Notes: generated by a model from the sequence alone, not told the origin. 64,000 nucleotides of DNA from Armillaria gallica (GCA_037576215.1 JBANDB010000005.1:4340001-4404000), one strand, 5' to 3'; positions 12,300 through 24,927 are shown, counted from the stretch's first letter. A program made the numbers and translations.

Positions 12300-13170
12300 C
12301 CCTTATTCACGATTACAGCACAACCGATGAGTCGAGAATTATACCTATGGGAACATTGTTGTCTAACCAGCGATAGAGAGGATTTATTGGCGGTCCCGCA
12401 ATTTGTCATCTACTTCGTGCCAAAATCTAGAGTCCCTAAAGAGATCCTGGTTAACTCATGCGCAGCACGAAGACTAAGGCTGTCTGGCTGTCGTCCTGGA
12501 TTTCTGCGTCCCGTTTTTTCCCCACAGCCTTCGAGACCCTTGTCAATCTTTCTCAGCTTCCGTTCCTCTACTGGCATTTGCTGAAACTAGATGAGTCGTT
12601 CGTTCCTATGATAGAGGATAAACAACCTGTGACTCGCCATGCCAAATCGCTATTGGAAACCTCAGAACAAGAGCCAACAAACACCAAGCCTTCGTCCTCT
12701 TCACGGATCCACGCCGAAACGATAGCATGTAGCGGCATGTGGTAGATGTGGAAAGTGGCGCACCGTTGCGTCAGGTCAACACCGAGGAAACTCGGGGGCG
12801 CGGGCGGGTCTATCGGCTGACTTTGCCAGGCTGGGAGCACGCACTTTGTGAAGTTAAGGTTGAGAATACAATCACTAATCGCGACTTACCTATACAAATT
12901 AAGGTTCATAAAGTAATTACAAGGTGTTAGAGTTATACTCCCGAGTCCCAGTCCCCATTTCTGAACAGAATATTCGCTACTAATCGCTAGATGCACGTCC
13001 GTCTCGTTTGGACTTTGATAGTGAAAGGTGTCTGTAATCAATTAACATAGATGCAAATCGAATTTGAACACCTGACTGACATCGGGAAGTCACATAGGAA
13101 TAGGAGGCTTAGATGTACTTCCCCCCGAATCCCCGCATAAAATAGGCTCCCCACAATCCATTTATTCTAC
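12300..13170. other. Unassigned stretch with overlapping open frames on both strands
   Basis: Plus 12458-12745 and minus 12568-12840 are both open; neither shows a domain I know. The first ~200 bases resemble 25900-26080 downstream of the other array unit (shared string GACAGAGAGGATTTGTCGG in variant form), so this belongs to the duplicated unit. Around 13130-13170 is a degraded copy of the peroxiredoxin leader (AAAATAGGCTCCCC). Confidence 0.35.
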
Positions 13171-13174
13171 CACC

Positions 13175-13435
13175 ATGTCTACAACTGGGAGCCGTCCCCT
13201 CAGCCGCGGCTTCCCTCCTTGGCGCCTCTCAGGTCACTCCAGGCAAACCTTTCCTCCTATGTCTGGCCGAGAAGAACATCACCGTGAGTACAGAAACCCC
13301 CTCCCATAGCGCTCAACATTAAGAGACATAGACCGGTGTACCGAAGTATGTAGCACCCAGATATCGGGGTACAGCGGGGAGTATGAGGCGTTCAAGGCTA
13401 ATAGAGGGGACATACGTCGTAGCGGTCAATGACCA
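13175..13435 (+). pseudogene. Peroxiredoxin remnant
   Basis: An ATG with AAASLLGASQVTPGK-like text, an intron-like GTGAGT, then EYEAFKAN and TYVVAVNDQ followed by TAG. This matches exons 1-2 of the 28641-29371 peroxiredoxin (YEAFKAKGVTGIYVVAVNDQ). The active-site segment around the peroxidatic Cys is not recognisable. A dead fragment just upstream of the second array block. Confidence 0.6.
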
Positions 13436-13859
13436 GTAGGTTCCTTCCGCCTCGATACTTGTCTGACGCGGAGTTTTTGGAAGGACCCGTACGTAATTGT
13501 TCGAGTATAGACAGAGTGCAAACTAACTGTCGTTCACAGCTGTACACTTTTTGGCTGACGATTAAGACTCACAAGTGCAACGGGGCTTTTATTCGGCGCG
13601 ACACCTTTGCTGGGCGCGCCTCGATCCAAGGTATGTCTATCCACCTGCATCCGATTCCTGCTCTCATGAAGATGTCAACGCTGTATCATGATTGTCAACG
13701 ACAACCATATCACGTCTCTCGCAGTAGACGATAACCCGAGCAAGGTCGATGAACACGAGGAGATCGCAGAGTCCAATAGCAGACGGACTTAGGCGGAACT
13801 TCGGCTGACCGGTTCAAAGTTACCGGTCACGTGTCAAATTTTCCTGGGGGTCTTACTGG

Positions 13860-15154
13860 GCAAGTCGTGCGTATGTCAAGACTAAGGTCGGTCCTTTTTT
13901 TGGAACTGATGTCTCTTACCTATTAACCAATCAGTTGACATAGGTTCCGCCACCTTCCCGGCCTACTAGAACGACTTCAGGACCCTATTATTAGGATCTC
14001 GTCAGTAGCGGGAATTCGCTTTCATCTGAGTTCATTTCTAACGTTGTATCTAATGGATTTACACGCTAGGAGAAATGGAGCGAAGAAGCTAACATTTTAT
14101 CAACTCTGGGATAATTGAACACTTTTGGATAATCATCAAGAGCACAACGACAGTGCATGCATACCCCTACCATTGCCTGTGTCGTTATGCCAAATGTCCG
14201 TCCTCTTCCCTGAGATGCTCCTGATTTATCTACATGGCACGTCCGTCCACTACCGATACCCTTGTCCCATACAACTCCGGTTACGTAGACCTGTTCAAGG
14301 GCGAAGGGATCTTTTACAATTTTGGAATAGTGTGACGAGCGATCTCGTTGCGCATCGGCGCGTTCTATTACCATGCTACGCAGCCAAGGTGTGTCTGTCA
14401 AGCATGTGGTCCATCGTTTCATAGCCAGGTCGACGATAATAGCTCCGCAATACTGAATATTCTGCAGGCACGACGGAGAACTTACTCGGACAGTACTTGG
14501 AATTCGTTTCTTGTCTCTGTTTCTGCTCCGTCTTAGCTGTAACTTGTAAGTCCTCCGAGTCGATTGACCTGAGAGCATGCTAAATCGTCTGCCACCGCGG
14601 TTTCCGTTCATCGCTCTCTAATCTTAACCAGAACAACGGTAACTGCTACAAGGCACGGCATACAACCAATGTCGCATCTCTCCATCTTATATATAAGTGA
14701 GCTGAAGGGACTTGATGTTTATGGCTCACTGTTCAGGACCTGTCTGACCGAAACGTTTCGAACAAATACAGAAATGGGCGTTCCAGGGCAATTACTACTT
14801 CCGGGTGAGCGAAATTGTTAGTCCCGAATTTTGACTACAACCAAAAGCCCTCGGCGTTCCTAGCGCCGTTGAAGACTTTAGTTGTAATCACGGACATTTG
14901 TTTTCGAACCGCTCTGATTTTATTTTTAGCGTAATACTAACACACCACCTGGTACTCAAGAAATGCTGGCATTGAGGCACAGCATATTTGGACCGTCGTC
15001 TGTAAAGCCTCAGGATCGCAAGTGCAAAAAGGACCAGTATGAGACTGTGTTCTTCTCGCTCTATCTTTCATGCACTCCCTCTCTCTTATTCACACAGAAT
15101 GAAGCAGCATTGAACGTAGGCGGTTACCAGCGGAATTTTCTTCTCGATCTGAGG
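13860..15154 (+). repeat. Conserved upstream block of the DUF6533 genes, copy 2
   Basis: Second copy of the block at 6190-7529, with the same landmarks and a TATA-like ATATATAAG at about 14692. It contains the longest antisense frame of the three copies (minus 14066-14611, 181 codons), but the other copies break that frame, so I do not call a gene. Confidence 0.6.
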
Positions 15155-16096
15155 ATGCCATTAACGGTGAGTGGTGGTTGGTCCTATTTCCCTCATCTGT
15201 TGTATGCAGTCAGGCTCACAAAACTTCCATACAGACATCCTCGAATTCTTTCTCCTCTTACTCTTTCACTGCGGGCGCGACTGTGCTCGTCTATGACCTC
15301 CTCCTCCTTTTCCCCACTGAAATTAATTATGTGTGGCTTCCTAGGCCCGTGCACCCGCTCTTACTGCTGTTCGCACTGAATCGCTACTTACCCTTGATCC
15401 TTGCGGGGATGTCCATCAACTGGCTCCTGCACGAGCCCAGTGTTGCCCAGTGCCGCCAGCTTCCCTACATTGTAGGCCCGCTCTCAACCCTTGCAATTTT
15501 CGCATCACAGGCGATCCTCATGATCCGCACGTATGCAATATGGGATAGACACAGAGTGGTGTTTTGGTGTTTTATTGGGATTGTGATCTTCTGTTTCATA
15601 CCGCATGTAGTCGGTCTTGGTATACAACTCAGGACTCAATGTGGGTTGCTTGCCATTTTCTGATAGCTGAGAACTCAATACTGTCTGATTCGCAGTCGTC
15701 GGGCAGTCCGATCATCCTGGCTGCCTGAGTCACGCTCCGAATGTGCCAAACTTGCTCTACATCCCCGTGATCGTTTCAGAGACGATCATTGCTTCGCTCA
15801 CGCTTTTTAAAGGCGTACAGCACCTTCGCCGTTCATCCCATCCGTTTCTCACAGAGCTTTATGTCTCTGGGACATTCTTCTATGCATGCCTCCTCTTCAT
15901 TACCCTCGCAAATCTCCTTCTCCCCATGTGGGTTCCTGGCATCGCACCCTTCCTCAGTTTTTTTCAAAGTACCCTCCATTCCATCCTGAGCAATCGCATC
16001 CTGCTACTCATTCTCAAGCAGAGGCGTTCGCATCGACGCTATCCTACAGAGGAGCTGTACTCGGGTGACGTCGAACTGTCTGATATCACGCAGTAA
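15155..16096 (+). CDS. DUF6533 domain membrane protein, copy B (intact)
   Basis: Exons 15155-15166, 15235-15640 and 15696-16096 give 272 residues. Landmarks: ATVLVYDLLLLFPTEINYVW, ALNRYLPLILAGMSINW, AILMIRTYAIWDRHRVVFWC, LLYIPVIVSETIIASLTLFKG and NRILLLILKQRRSHRRYPTE. It is closely similar to copy A along its whole length, with the same two introns, but its tail ends earlier at SDITQ. Unlike copies A and C it has no DUF6534 partner: about 400 bases after its stop the array sequence ends and an inverted HDAC remnant begins. Predicted multi-pass membrane protein of unknown function. Confidence 0.85.
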
Positions 16097-16555
16097 ATTA
16101 TACCCTGAAAATCGTCAAACTAATGCTGTAGAAAGCTTGTTGGTTAAAAAAAATTTCACTTCTAACGGTGCTGGATTTGACAGTAACGTGAAGAATATGC
16201 CAATTTTTGAAGGCACATCTGATTCAAGTTTCAACGCGTCGCCTAGTATAACGATTGAATCAATGTGCCATATCTTACGAGAACATCTCTCTCTGACAAA
16301 TTGGAATCCATCGAAAATGCTAGGACCAGGTGCAGGAATATATTCACGCAATTAGTGCAGAAGATCGCCGTTGACACTGACAGATCCATTCCCAGGGAGA
16401 TGCCCGTCGCCAGTCATGTGATACGACGAGCCGCAATTACCAAAACTTTACGAGTCCCTGAGGGCATCGTCAATACAGAAGAGGCAGTATGAACACTGCT
16501 AGATCGTACCTTTCAACCTATGCCGCGTCCAGACATTGTCGATATAAGCTTGTGA
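16097..16555. other. Truncated spacer, junction to the HDAC module
   Basis: The first ~300 bases match the spacers at 8520 and 22140. Near 16450 the match ends at the string GAGTCCCTGAGGGCATCGTC also seen at 3281, marking the junction with unrelated duplicated DNA. Confidence 0.45.
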
Positions 16556-16559
16556 GGCG

Positions 16560-17597
16560 GGGACTTACGAGCTAGGCGTTTCGTCCCTGGGTATCGCTCT
16601 CTTTGCGGAAACCAAAATAGGCTCCCTTTAGGGGTGTCGTGCATGCCGACGGTGCGCTGTTAAGTTCTCGGAGGTGCTCGAGAGCGTTTATCCTGTGGAT
16701 ATTATCAGATGCCGAAACATAAAAAGAACGTGATGGCATACCGAACTTGCTTCAAGGATCCGTCTTTGACATGCATGCCTTCCATGTTGCTAGCTACGAC
16801 TTCCAGGTGATATCGGGGACCGAACCATTCTTCGTTCCAGGGAAGGTTGGGGTCGATCGTGTCTTCCATGCCTGGCGCACAGGCAGTTTTATACGTCGAT
16901 GTCCGCGCAACGTTTTTGACGGTGTACCCGCGTCTGCCGAGGAGTATCAGAAGTACGTTTTTCTTGCGTAGGCACTGAACGCAATGGGCGTGTCTGCGCA
17001 TCGTGAGATTGAAGCAACCGAGTTTGTCTCCCGAGAGAGAGTCGGCGCCGCATTGGAGAACGACAGCGTTCGGCCGGAAGACTTCTAGTATTTTGTCAAC
17101 CTGGTGAATTATGTTAGATGACGCGACCAGCAGAAGGAGAGTCGACGCACTGGTTCAAATATACTTTGAAAGGACCCGTCTGTGATCCTATCCTTCTATT
17201 GACGTCATATCCCTTCCCTTTATGCTCCTCCCTTGTCCTCTTGAGTGCCCGTGCCGGGAAAGTATTCGCCGTACTTGTGAAAGCTGCAAGTCATGACACG
17301 ATCAGTGTCCTCGACGCCATCATCCTAGTCAAGGTAGAAGACGACAATACATCCGCCGTATCAAGTAAGCGCAAAAACCGAAAAGTAAACGCGAGGATAC
17401 GCTCGAGTATACCAAGAATGGTACAGCAGAAACCAGACGCCTCGCGTTTACGCCCAGTCTATATGCCGGAAGCTCCAGAGGTGACGAGCCACAGCTACCA
17501 AAAACAGTCAGGCAACGAAGATTAGTGAAGGTTGGACGTACCCATGGCTGATATTGAACAACGCATGCCTTCATATGGCGGATTGTCTTCCCCAACA
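16560..17597 (-). pseudogene. Class I histone deacetylase remnant (module copy 1)
   Basis: Minus-strand pieces of the intact HDAC at 33542-35558: LGKTIRHMKA near 17590, a middle region seen as broken frames, [55 protein letters not shown], then [15 protein letters not shown] near 16690. Exons 1-3 and the C-terminal exon are absent, the GGGG loop before the catalytic Tyr reads GRRG, and several frames are broken. It cannot encode an active enzyme. Confidence 0.8.
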
Positions 17598-18005
17598 AGA
17601 CCCGCAGTCGTTGATTAATGGAAGGCGGGGAAGGGCTAAGGGATGGCCGTGCATATGTTGAGAGAGAGCTCCTCGAGGGCCTTCAAATTTTGGCACAGCA
17701 TCGAGAGGCGCGAAGGAATCTGCCAAGAATACTAAGAAAGCTGTTTCCAAATATCCTCCAACGCGTCTTCGAGCTGCGTAAGCCGGAGAGCAGTGTCGAG
17801 AAGGGAGATGAGCAGGCGAGCAGGAGTAGATTCAGACCACAACTTGACTCCATCTGCCTCGTCTATGGATCAATATTTCGGTGGGCATCAAGTGCGTAGT
17901 AGCGAGTGCGGTCCGTTTGAGAGGCAATTCTGGCCGCATCGTCAGTCATCGTTGTCGTGATCAGGAAGAGGGTGCCTTGTTTGGCACCCGCCCTCTCTTA
18001 CCGCG

Positions 18006-18545
18006 ATGTCGCTTTGCCCCGACTACCACCAAGTCAACGCATTCGGACCAGACGACGACTACGAGGAAGAATAAGAGACATTCTACGTTACCCTCGAACT
18101 GGGAAACGTCGAACCGTCTCTCATCCCGAGCTGTGACAGCTACCATCTGGTTGTCAGTACTTTCTCTGTTCGTCGAGCTCTGATTTACTCTATTCTAGGG
18201 CCTGGATACCCCAATGCCATTTCTACAGCTAGCTGGGACGGCGCTCAGGGGTCGGCACGAGACGTTGCTGGGTATGGAACTGCTGTTCTCTGGTGCGTAT
18301 GTACTTGTCGCGTCTTGAATCTACTACATCTTGGCCACAGAGCACTCTCTTGAAGACATAGTATCCTACATGGAGAGCACAGTCAGCGAATCTACTTCGG
18401 AGAAGTGCGATTCGAAGAGAAGGGCAAAGCCAAAGCCAAGGCCGACGCTTGCCAACTTGTACTGGATCACATTACTGGGAAACTCGCACCTCTACCACGC
18501 CGGCGCAGGACTCGAAAGATGGGTGTTGTCCCTGAAGATTACTGA
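18006..18545 (+). pseudogene. TFIIIC subunit 6-like gene, dead copy (module copy 1)
   Basis: Same gene as the intact copies at 28075, 44281 and 48645. It starts MSLCPDYHQVNAFGPDDDYEEE, and codon 23 is TAA (18072-18074) where the others have GAA. Exon 2 (LDTPMPFLQLAGTALRG-type text) and the basic C-terminal end can still be followed to TGA 18543-18545. The junction into exon 3 is also disturbed. Confidence 0.78.
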
Positions 18546-18580
18546 TGCTATCGTACACTTTGAATTCCTACTTGTATCGT

Positions 18581-19207
18581 CTACAACTGCGCCAGAATCG
18601 TCTTTGCATCTGTAATCGTAACCTTGCCTGGATCCTCCTCGACTGTGACTGACGCGACCTCTTGGTTTTTTACAATCATCACATAGCGCTGTGGGAGGTG
18701 TCAGTTTAGAAGGGAATGAAGGGCTGCTCATACCTTTGAACGAGGACCTCCCAACAGCGGTGTAGCGTCGAATATCAACCCCGTGGCACCGGCGAACTCG
18801 CCTTGGTCGTCGGCAAGGAAATGGATAGCTGGCGAGCCACAGTCAGCCATACTCGTGATTGAAACTGGTAAGACATACGAGTGCCCTTGGGTGCCAGTTT
18901 CTCTTTCCACGCACTAGACGAGGGTCAATACTGGCGCATATATCAAGTAGCGGACCTACTTCATGACGAACTGGTCATTGACGGCAACGACGTATATCCC
19001 AGTCACGCCCTTGGCCTGTACGATGCGAGACGATGCTCTTACGATGATGGTCGTCCCACTGAGCTGGACGGTCTCAGCGCGCTCCGGGGACGTCTCCTTC
19101 ACTTTCAAGGGTGGGAGTGTTTTCCCAGGGCGGATCTCTGCTGAGCTGAGGAGGGAGGCGGCGGTGGAGTGTGCGGTGTGTGCTGCTCCTGCGATGATGG
19201 ATGCCAT
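18581..19207 (-). pseudogene. Peroxiredoxin copy lacking the active-site segment (module copy 1)
   Basis: Exon 1 is well kept (MASIIAGAAHTAHSTAASLL ... ERAETVQLSGTTIIV), but the DNA then jumps from inside intron 1 to AKGVTGIYVVAVNDQFVMK. The part encoding VGVPGAFTGTC and the following ~15 residues, with the peroxidatic Cys, is deleted. The deletion leaves an open frame across the join (RASSRIVQAKGVTG). Exons 3-5 (FLADDQGEFAGATGLIFDAT, then the end at TAG 18581-18583) follow. A truncated protein could be made, but not a peroxidase. Confidence 0.8.
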
Positions 19208-19249
19208 GGTTGTGAGAAGAAAAGTGAGAGAGTCTGGGACGCGCTTAAG

Positions 19250-19700
19250 AGCGGTCGAGCCTTTCTCGGGTCCTCAACCATAGATGGTGGCGGCATATCC
19301 ATCCTCGACAAAGCATACAACCTTCCGAATCCGTTAACGGCACGAGTACCGTGTTCTTTGGGAGGTCCACTGAAGAAGTCTCCCGCGCGGTGTTCAAGAA
19401 ACAAGGAAACGCCCATATTCCCTTTCCTCTCGCTCTCATCCCAGTGCTGGAGTTTTCGAGTCCCTAGCGTTCAACGTGAGTGGAGGATTGGAGGAGTTGG
19501 GCGTTGAAGATATTGGCCTTGATAGGATGGGGACGTTATCCTAGACTGCCACAAACACGAGAGCGGCCAAGGGCGAGATATAAGGAAGCCAGGCCTCCGT
19601 TCCATGACACGAGTGAAAGATGGAGAACGTATATGCACTCACGCTCCCCACCTGCACGCGTAGATTCATAGAGACGATGGCATCCCTGTCGATCTTTAGT
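19250..19700. repeat. Block upstream of inverted peroxiredoxin copies, copy 1
   Basis: Shared with about 29520-29950. Landmarks are ATCCTCGACAAAGCATACAA and GGAGGTCCACTGAAGAAGTC (ATCCTCGACGAAGCATACAA at 29575). A plus-strand reading gives FFGRSTEEVSRAVFKKQG, which may be a remnant of a real gene, but I do not recognise it. Confidence 0.45.
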
Positions 19701-19799
19701 GCCCCGCCAGGTCCTGTAACATCGCTAGGCAGTGCTCCATCTCGTCGTTACGAACTCAATGACCCTCGCACAATCTTCGAACCCTGGAGTGATTGAGTC

Positions 19800-21160
19800 T
19801 CGTTTTTCCAAGGTGTCCTGGAGTGGCTATGTCAAGGCTAAGGCAGCGCTAAAGTTCGGTCTTTTCTTGAGCAGATAGGTTTCTTGCCTATTATTTAATC
19901 AACCAATAGTCAAAGATTCCACCCTCTCGCCTAAAACGACTCCAGGAGCAGTGGTGCTCATGCTATGCTGCATTAGAATCTTGTCGAAAGCCACAAGCCT
20001 GAGGGCTGGGATTTGTTTTCGTCCAAGTTCATTTCTAACATTGTATCAGATAGATTCACACTCACTAGGAAAAATGGAGCAGCAAAGCCAGGTTTTAACA
20101 ACTCTTGTGGATATAACACTGGATAATCGTCAAGAGAGGATAACAACAGTGCGACACACACCAATCACTACCTGTGTCGTTATGCTAAATGACCGTCCTT
20201 TTTAAGGTCCCCGAAATGCTCCTGGCTTCTCTACACGGCACGTTCGTCCACTACCCTTGTCCCTGACAGCTTCCAAATTACGTAGAACTGTTCAAGGGCG
20301 AAGGGATTTTGGAAATTTTGGCATAGCGTAACGAGCGATGTCGTTGCGCATTGGTGGGTTCTACTACCATGCTACGCAACCCAGGTGTGTTTGCGAAGCA
20401 TGTGGTCCATCGTTTCACAGTCAGGTCGAGGAGAGAATATCTCCGCATTACTGGATGTTCTGCAGGCACGGGGGAGAATTACCCGGACAGTGCTTGGCAT
20501 TCGTTTCTTGTCTCTGGTTCTGCTCCATTCCGGAATGTAACTTGTGAGTCCTCTGAGTCCATTTGCCTGCGAATCGTCCGCCACCATGGCCTCCGTTCAT
20601 CCCTTTTGTTTTTACTTAGTCCAACGCTCATTTCTGCATCTGCTCGCAATGTTTCAGTTTTGAACAGTGAGTCATAAACATTAGTTCCCCCACTCACTCA
20701 TATATATATAATGGAGATATGCGACATAGATGAATGGTGTGCCTTGCAGCAGTTACCGTTGCTCTGGAAATTAAAAGACGGGAGATGGCGATGACTACTT
20801 CGAGGCGAGCGAAATTCTTGGTCTCGCATCATTTGAGTCTTGACTACAACCAAAGGCCCTGGCGTTCCTAGGACGCAAAACTTTAGCCGTGGTCACGAAA
20901 CACATTTGTTTCCGAACCATTGCGATTCTATTTATCTTGGCGTAACACACCACTCGGTAAATGCTAATATTAAGTTCCAGCGTGTTCGAGACCGTCGTCT
21001 GTAAAGTCTCAGGACCACAAGCGATAAAAGGACCAATATGAGACTGCACGTTGTTCGCTCTCTATCATTCATGCACACATTCTCATTTGCACATTTTGAA
21101 CCAGAACTGAGAATCGGTGGTGACTAGCTAAATTTTTTCCTCAATTATTTCGATCTGAGG
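19800..21160 (+). repeat. Conserved upstream block of the DUF6533 genes, copy 3
   Basis: Third copy of the block at 6190 and 13860. A TATA-like CATATATATATAATGG lies at about 20699. Closest to copy 1 by the text around 20660-21160. Confidence 0.6.
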
Positions 21161-22139
21161 ATGTCATTAACGGTTAGTAGTTTTCCCTCATCTGCTGCAT
21201 TCGGTGATCTTCTTTTTAAATTGCCTTCCATATAGACATCCTCGAATTCTTTCTCATTCTACTCTTTCACTGCGAGCGTGACTGTGCTCGTCTATGACCT
21301 ACTCCTTCTTCTCCCCACTGAAATTATGTGTGGCTTCCTAGACCCGTACATCCATTCCTATTGCTGTTCGCATTGAATCGCTACTTGCCCTTGATCGATG
21401 CGGCGATCTCCATCAACTAGCTCCTGCGCAAGTCCAATGCTGTCCAGTGCAGCCAGCTTTTCTACATTGTAGGCCCGCCTGCAGCCCTTGTGATTTTCGC
21501 ATCACAGGCGATCCTCATGATACACACATATGCAATATGGGATAGACACAGAGTGGTGTTTTGGTGTTTTATCGGGATTGTGACCTTCTGTGTCATACCG
21601 CACGTAGTCGGTCTTGGTATACAACTCAGGAGTCAATGCGGGTTGCTTGGCCATCCGTGATAGCCGAGAACTCAATACTATCTAATTCGCAGTCATCGGA
21701 TCGTTCGACTCTCACACTGGCTGCCTGAGTCACTCTTCGAATGTGCCAAACTTTCTCTACATTCCCGTGCTCGTTTCAGAGACAACCATTGCTTCTCTCA
21801 CGCTCGTTAAAGGCGTACAGCACCTCCGCTGTTCATCCCATCCGTTTCTCAAAGAGATTTATGTCTCTGGGATGTTCTTCTATGCATGCCTCCTCCTTAT
21901 TACTCTCCCAAATATCCTTCTCCCCTTGTGGGCCCACGACATCGCACCCTTCCTCACTTTTTTTCAATCCGTCCTTCATTCCATCCTGAGCAACCGCATC
22001 ATGCCACTCATTCTCAAGCAGAGATGGACATGTTGACGTTATCCTATTGAAGAATTGTACACGGGTGACATCGAACTGTCTGATATTACTTCTGACGGTC
22101 CTGGATCTGGAAACGACGTGAAAAATGCACCAGGAATAT
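21161..22139 (+). pseudogene. DUF6533 gene, copy C (dead)
   Basis: Same exon layout as copies A and B, starting MSLT at 21161. Three independent lesions: a 4-base loss (AATT) in the codons for EINYVW near 21322, a TGG>TAG nonsense change in the INWLL segment near 21418, and CGA>TGA in the RRTYRRYP-equivalent segment near 22034. Exon 3 remains open and closely similar (LLYIPVLVSETTIASLTLVKG). It is followed by a normal spacer and an intact DUF6534 gene. Confidence 0.82.
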
Positions 22140-23380
22140 CGCCCGGACCCGACGGAAGAAGACAGCCAATGGTGGAAATAAATTGCGCTTGAGTGGTACT
22201 AGCCGATTCGGTGTACCGCCTGTGACGATTAAACAATGCCATATGTTACGAGAGCGTCTCTGACGATTCCGATTTCATCGAAAAAGTCAGAGGTGCAACT
22301 TCAAGAATACATTCACACAATTCAGTGCAGAAGATCGCCATCGACAGATACATTGCCAGGGGCGACCGTCGCCAGTGCAGGTTTCTCATAACGGTGGTCA
22401 CGGTAGATCAAGTGGGTTTCAGTAATTGAGTGATCAGAAAACTAGTACTGGAGAAATATACTAAGCTCAACCATTGAAAACAGCGTGCCTCACTTAAATT
22501 CCCTTGGGCGAGTCTATTCAGCAGACTGATCGCCGCTGTCTACAATTGCACCCATGGCAAGTATCTCCTGCTACCCTGGCTAATATCGAGGAGAAGGGAA
22601 AAATAATGCTACCCAACAGACGAACATCAGGAGTCATTGTAAATGGGAGACTAGAAAACAGAAAGATACCTTTCAATTAGTACACCTTGTACTCGCGAAC
22701 ACGAAGAACATAGAGACTAGTAGATGCGCCCTCGGCTTCATTCCTCGGACACATCGAGGGCATCCGCGACCCGTCCAGTGAGAACAATACTATTGCCTTT
22801 TCTGGACTCAGCGTAACTCAGCGTCTCCGTTGTCTCCGCCGCCTCACGCGTCTACCGCCACCATTACCGATTGTCCTCCGAGACAAGGAAACTCGTGTAT
22901 TTAATTCTGTGATTTACTGAAGCTTGACACTTACATTTCAATGCCCTGATAAGGCTTATCGCAATAGATTCCGGAGCATGCAATGATGTACGTAGCACTG
23001 AATTTGGACTGAATTGATCAAGGGTCAACGTAGACGATTGAACTGGAATCCACGCTGATTTTTTCTAGGCGTGCACTGCTCATCTATGGCAGGACCGCAT
23101 GATCCTATGCAACATGCCAGTCAGCCGCATTTTGAACGTAGACCTGGAGCCACTTAAACGTATAGCGGCAGGAAATTTTGTGACAACTCTGCACGCCTCA
23201 ATGCTCTCATTTAATGGTACTCTGGCAGAAGAGGCTGGTGTAGCACCCTCACAGTTATATAAATTGTCGGTAACATTCTCGTTCTCAGACTCATCTCTGT
23301 ACTGATTTTGATACTTCAGAACGGGTTCCCTGGTACAGCTCCAATCTTATATACTAGAAAGTGGCTGTCGCTCAGTTTTC
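22140..23380. repeat. Spacer between DUF6533 and DUF6534 genes, copy 2
   Basis: No gene. Closely similar to 8520-9741, including the last ~300 bases before the DUF6534 ATG. Confidence 0.5.
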
Positions 23381-24749
23381 ATGCAGTTGATCAGCTGCAT
23401 CCTGAGTCTCATCTTATATGGCATTCTGTGCGATCAAGTCTGTGAGTGGCCCTATCCTTGTCCGAACGTTCGTGACTGTCCTTTACTCACCTCATTCAAA
23501 GACATATACTACATCTCCTTTCCAAAGGATAACCTGACGTCCAAGACGGTCGTATATCTTCTTTGGCTGACGGAGACTTTCCAGACTGCTACCATCATCT
23601 ATTACACTTTCGACACATTCTGTTACGACTTTGGGAACCTTTCGGGACTGGATGAAGTCCATATCACATGGTTCACAGTTATTATTCTCTCTGGATTTGG
23701 TGCGTAGTTATGCAGGTACGTTATGCTTTGAATTACTGAAATAAGGGTAGTTGGCTGCATCGCCCAATTATTCTACGCCTGGCGGATGTATAAATTCAGC
23801 AAGAAGGCCCGATGGTTATGTATTATCCTGTCGGTGGTAAGGTTTTTAAAAACGTCTTATACTGCTCCCTAAAAACACAATCTTCATCAAAGATCGCTTT
23901 TACTCAATTTGCAGCTGCGATTTGTTGTGGCATCCAAATACGGAACAGTGGCCACTACTCAAATCTTCAGAAAAGTTCCATGCTCAAGGTGACGACAATA
24001 GTGAGCAGGTCTTCGTCGTGTCCCGTATTCAATCATTTACGACTCGTAGATATGGTTGGGTGGAAGCGTGTTGTGTGATACTGCCATTGCTTTGTGCATG
24101 GCCTACCTCGTAAGTGAAGTCGGAGCATAGCACTTAGGTCTTGACTGATCGTTGCCGCCTGTAGTTATGTCGAGCTCAAACCGGTCTCAAATCTACTCGG
24201 ATACTTCTTTCCAGACTAATACGACTGAGCATTGAAACTGGGACAGTAACAGGTTAGTCATATACTAGGAAATTGAATCGCATTAGTTCATTTACCATCT
24301 GCGCAGCTGCGATTGCTGCCGTCCACATGGCACTCTATCTCTCTGGTCACAATGATAACTACCCCACTGTCCCTGCGAACTGCTTGGTAAAGATATATTC
24401 GAATACGGTCCTTGCTGTTTGCAACAGCCGTATGACAGGACGGATTCGTGGAGGAAGGGAAAGCACAACCCTTCACTCGTTTGATTCTTTCGATCTGTCA
24501 ATTGGCGGATTGAATATCGAGCTTCGGGATAGAGAGTCCAACAGAAACGCAGATTCTTCTCTGCGGCCGGAGTTCTCCCAAAGAAGCGATGACCAGAAGA
24601 AGGCTATTGGGCTCAACGATCGGTTTTTAAACACTGGCTCAACGGCGGCTGTGTTGAGCGCAAAGGTCAGACACTTTCGCCCTCAAGTCAAGCAGATAAT
24701 CTTATGCAAATTCTATACAGCCAACATGAATGGCTCAGCGAGGCGTTGA
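23381..24749 (+). CDS. DUF6534 domain membrane protein, copy 3 (intact)
   Basis: Exons 23381-23699, 23751-23836, 23893-24000, 24050-24109, 24165-24252 and 24307-24749 give 367 residues. Landmarks match copy 2: LISCILSLILYGILCDQVCE, TVVYLLWLTETFQTATIIYY, VGCIAQLFYAWRMYKFSKKA, the exon-4 signature IWLGGSVLCDTAIALCMAYL, SRLIRLSIETGTVTAAIA and YSNTVLAVCNSRMTGRIRGG. Predicted seven-helix membrane protein with a hydrophilic tail; function unknown for the family. All splice sites are canonical and there is no in-frame stop, so it is probably active although its DUF6533 neighbour is dead. Confidence 0.86.
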
Positions 24750-24927
24750 TGGTTATCATTAGTACTCGTACGAATTTTATACCACTAGAATTAATGTAAA
24801 TGCGTAATTGGCATCGAACTTGAATACCTAGCACGACTTGCATAGAAGGCCCAGGGGTATTTCCCCGCATTTTTCACCATAAGATAGGTAACCCGCATTC
24901 CGTTTTCGAGAGCTATCTATCGCCACC

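Noticed and set aside
12458..12840. Overlapping frames on both strands
   Set aside because: Neither could be preferred; no domain and only partial conservation in the other array unit.
14066..14611. 181-codon minus-strand frame in the second DUF6533 upstream block
   Set aside because: The same DNA in the other two blocks breaks the frame, there is no domain and the composition is like the surrounding spacer.
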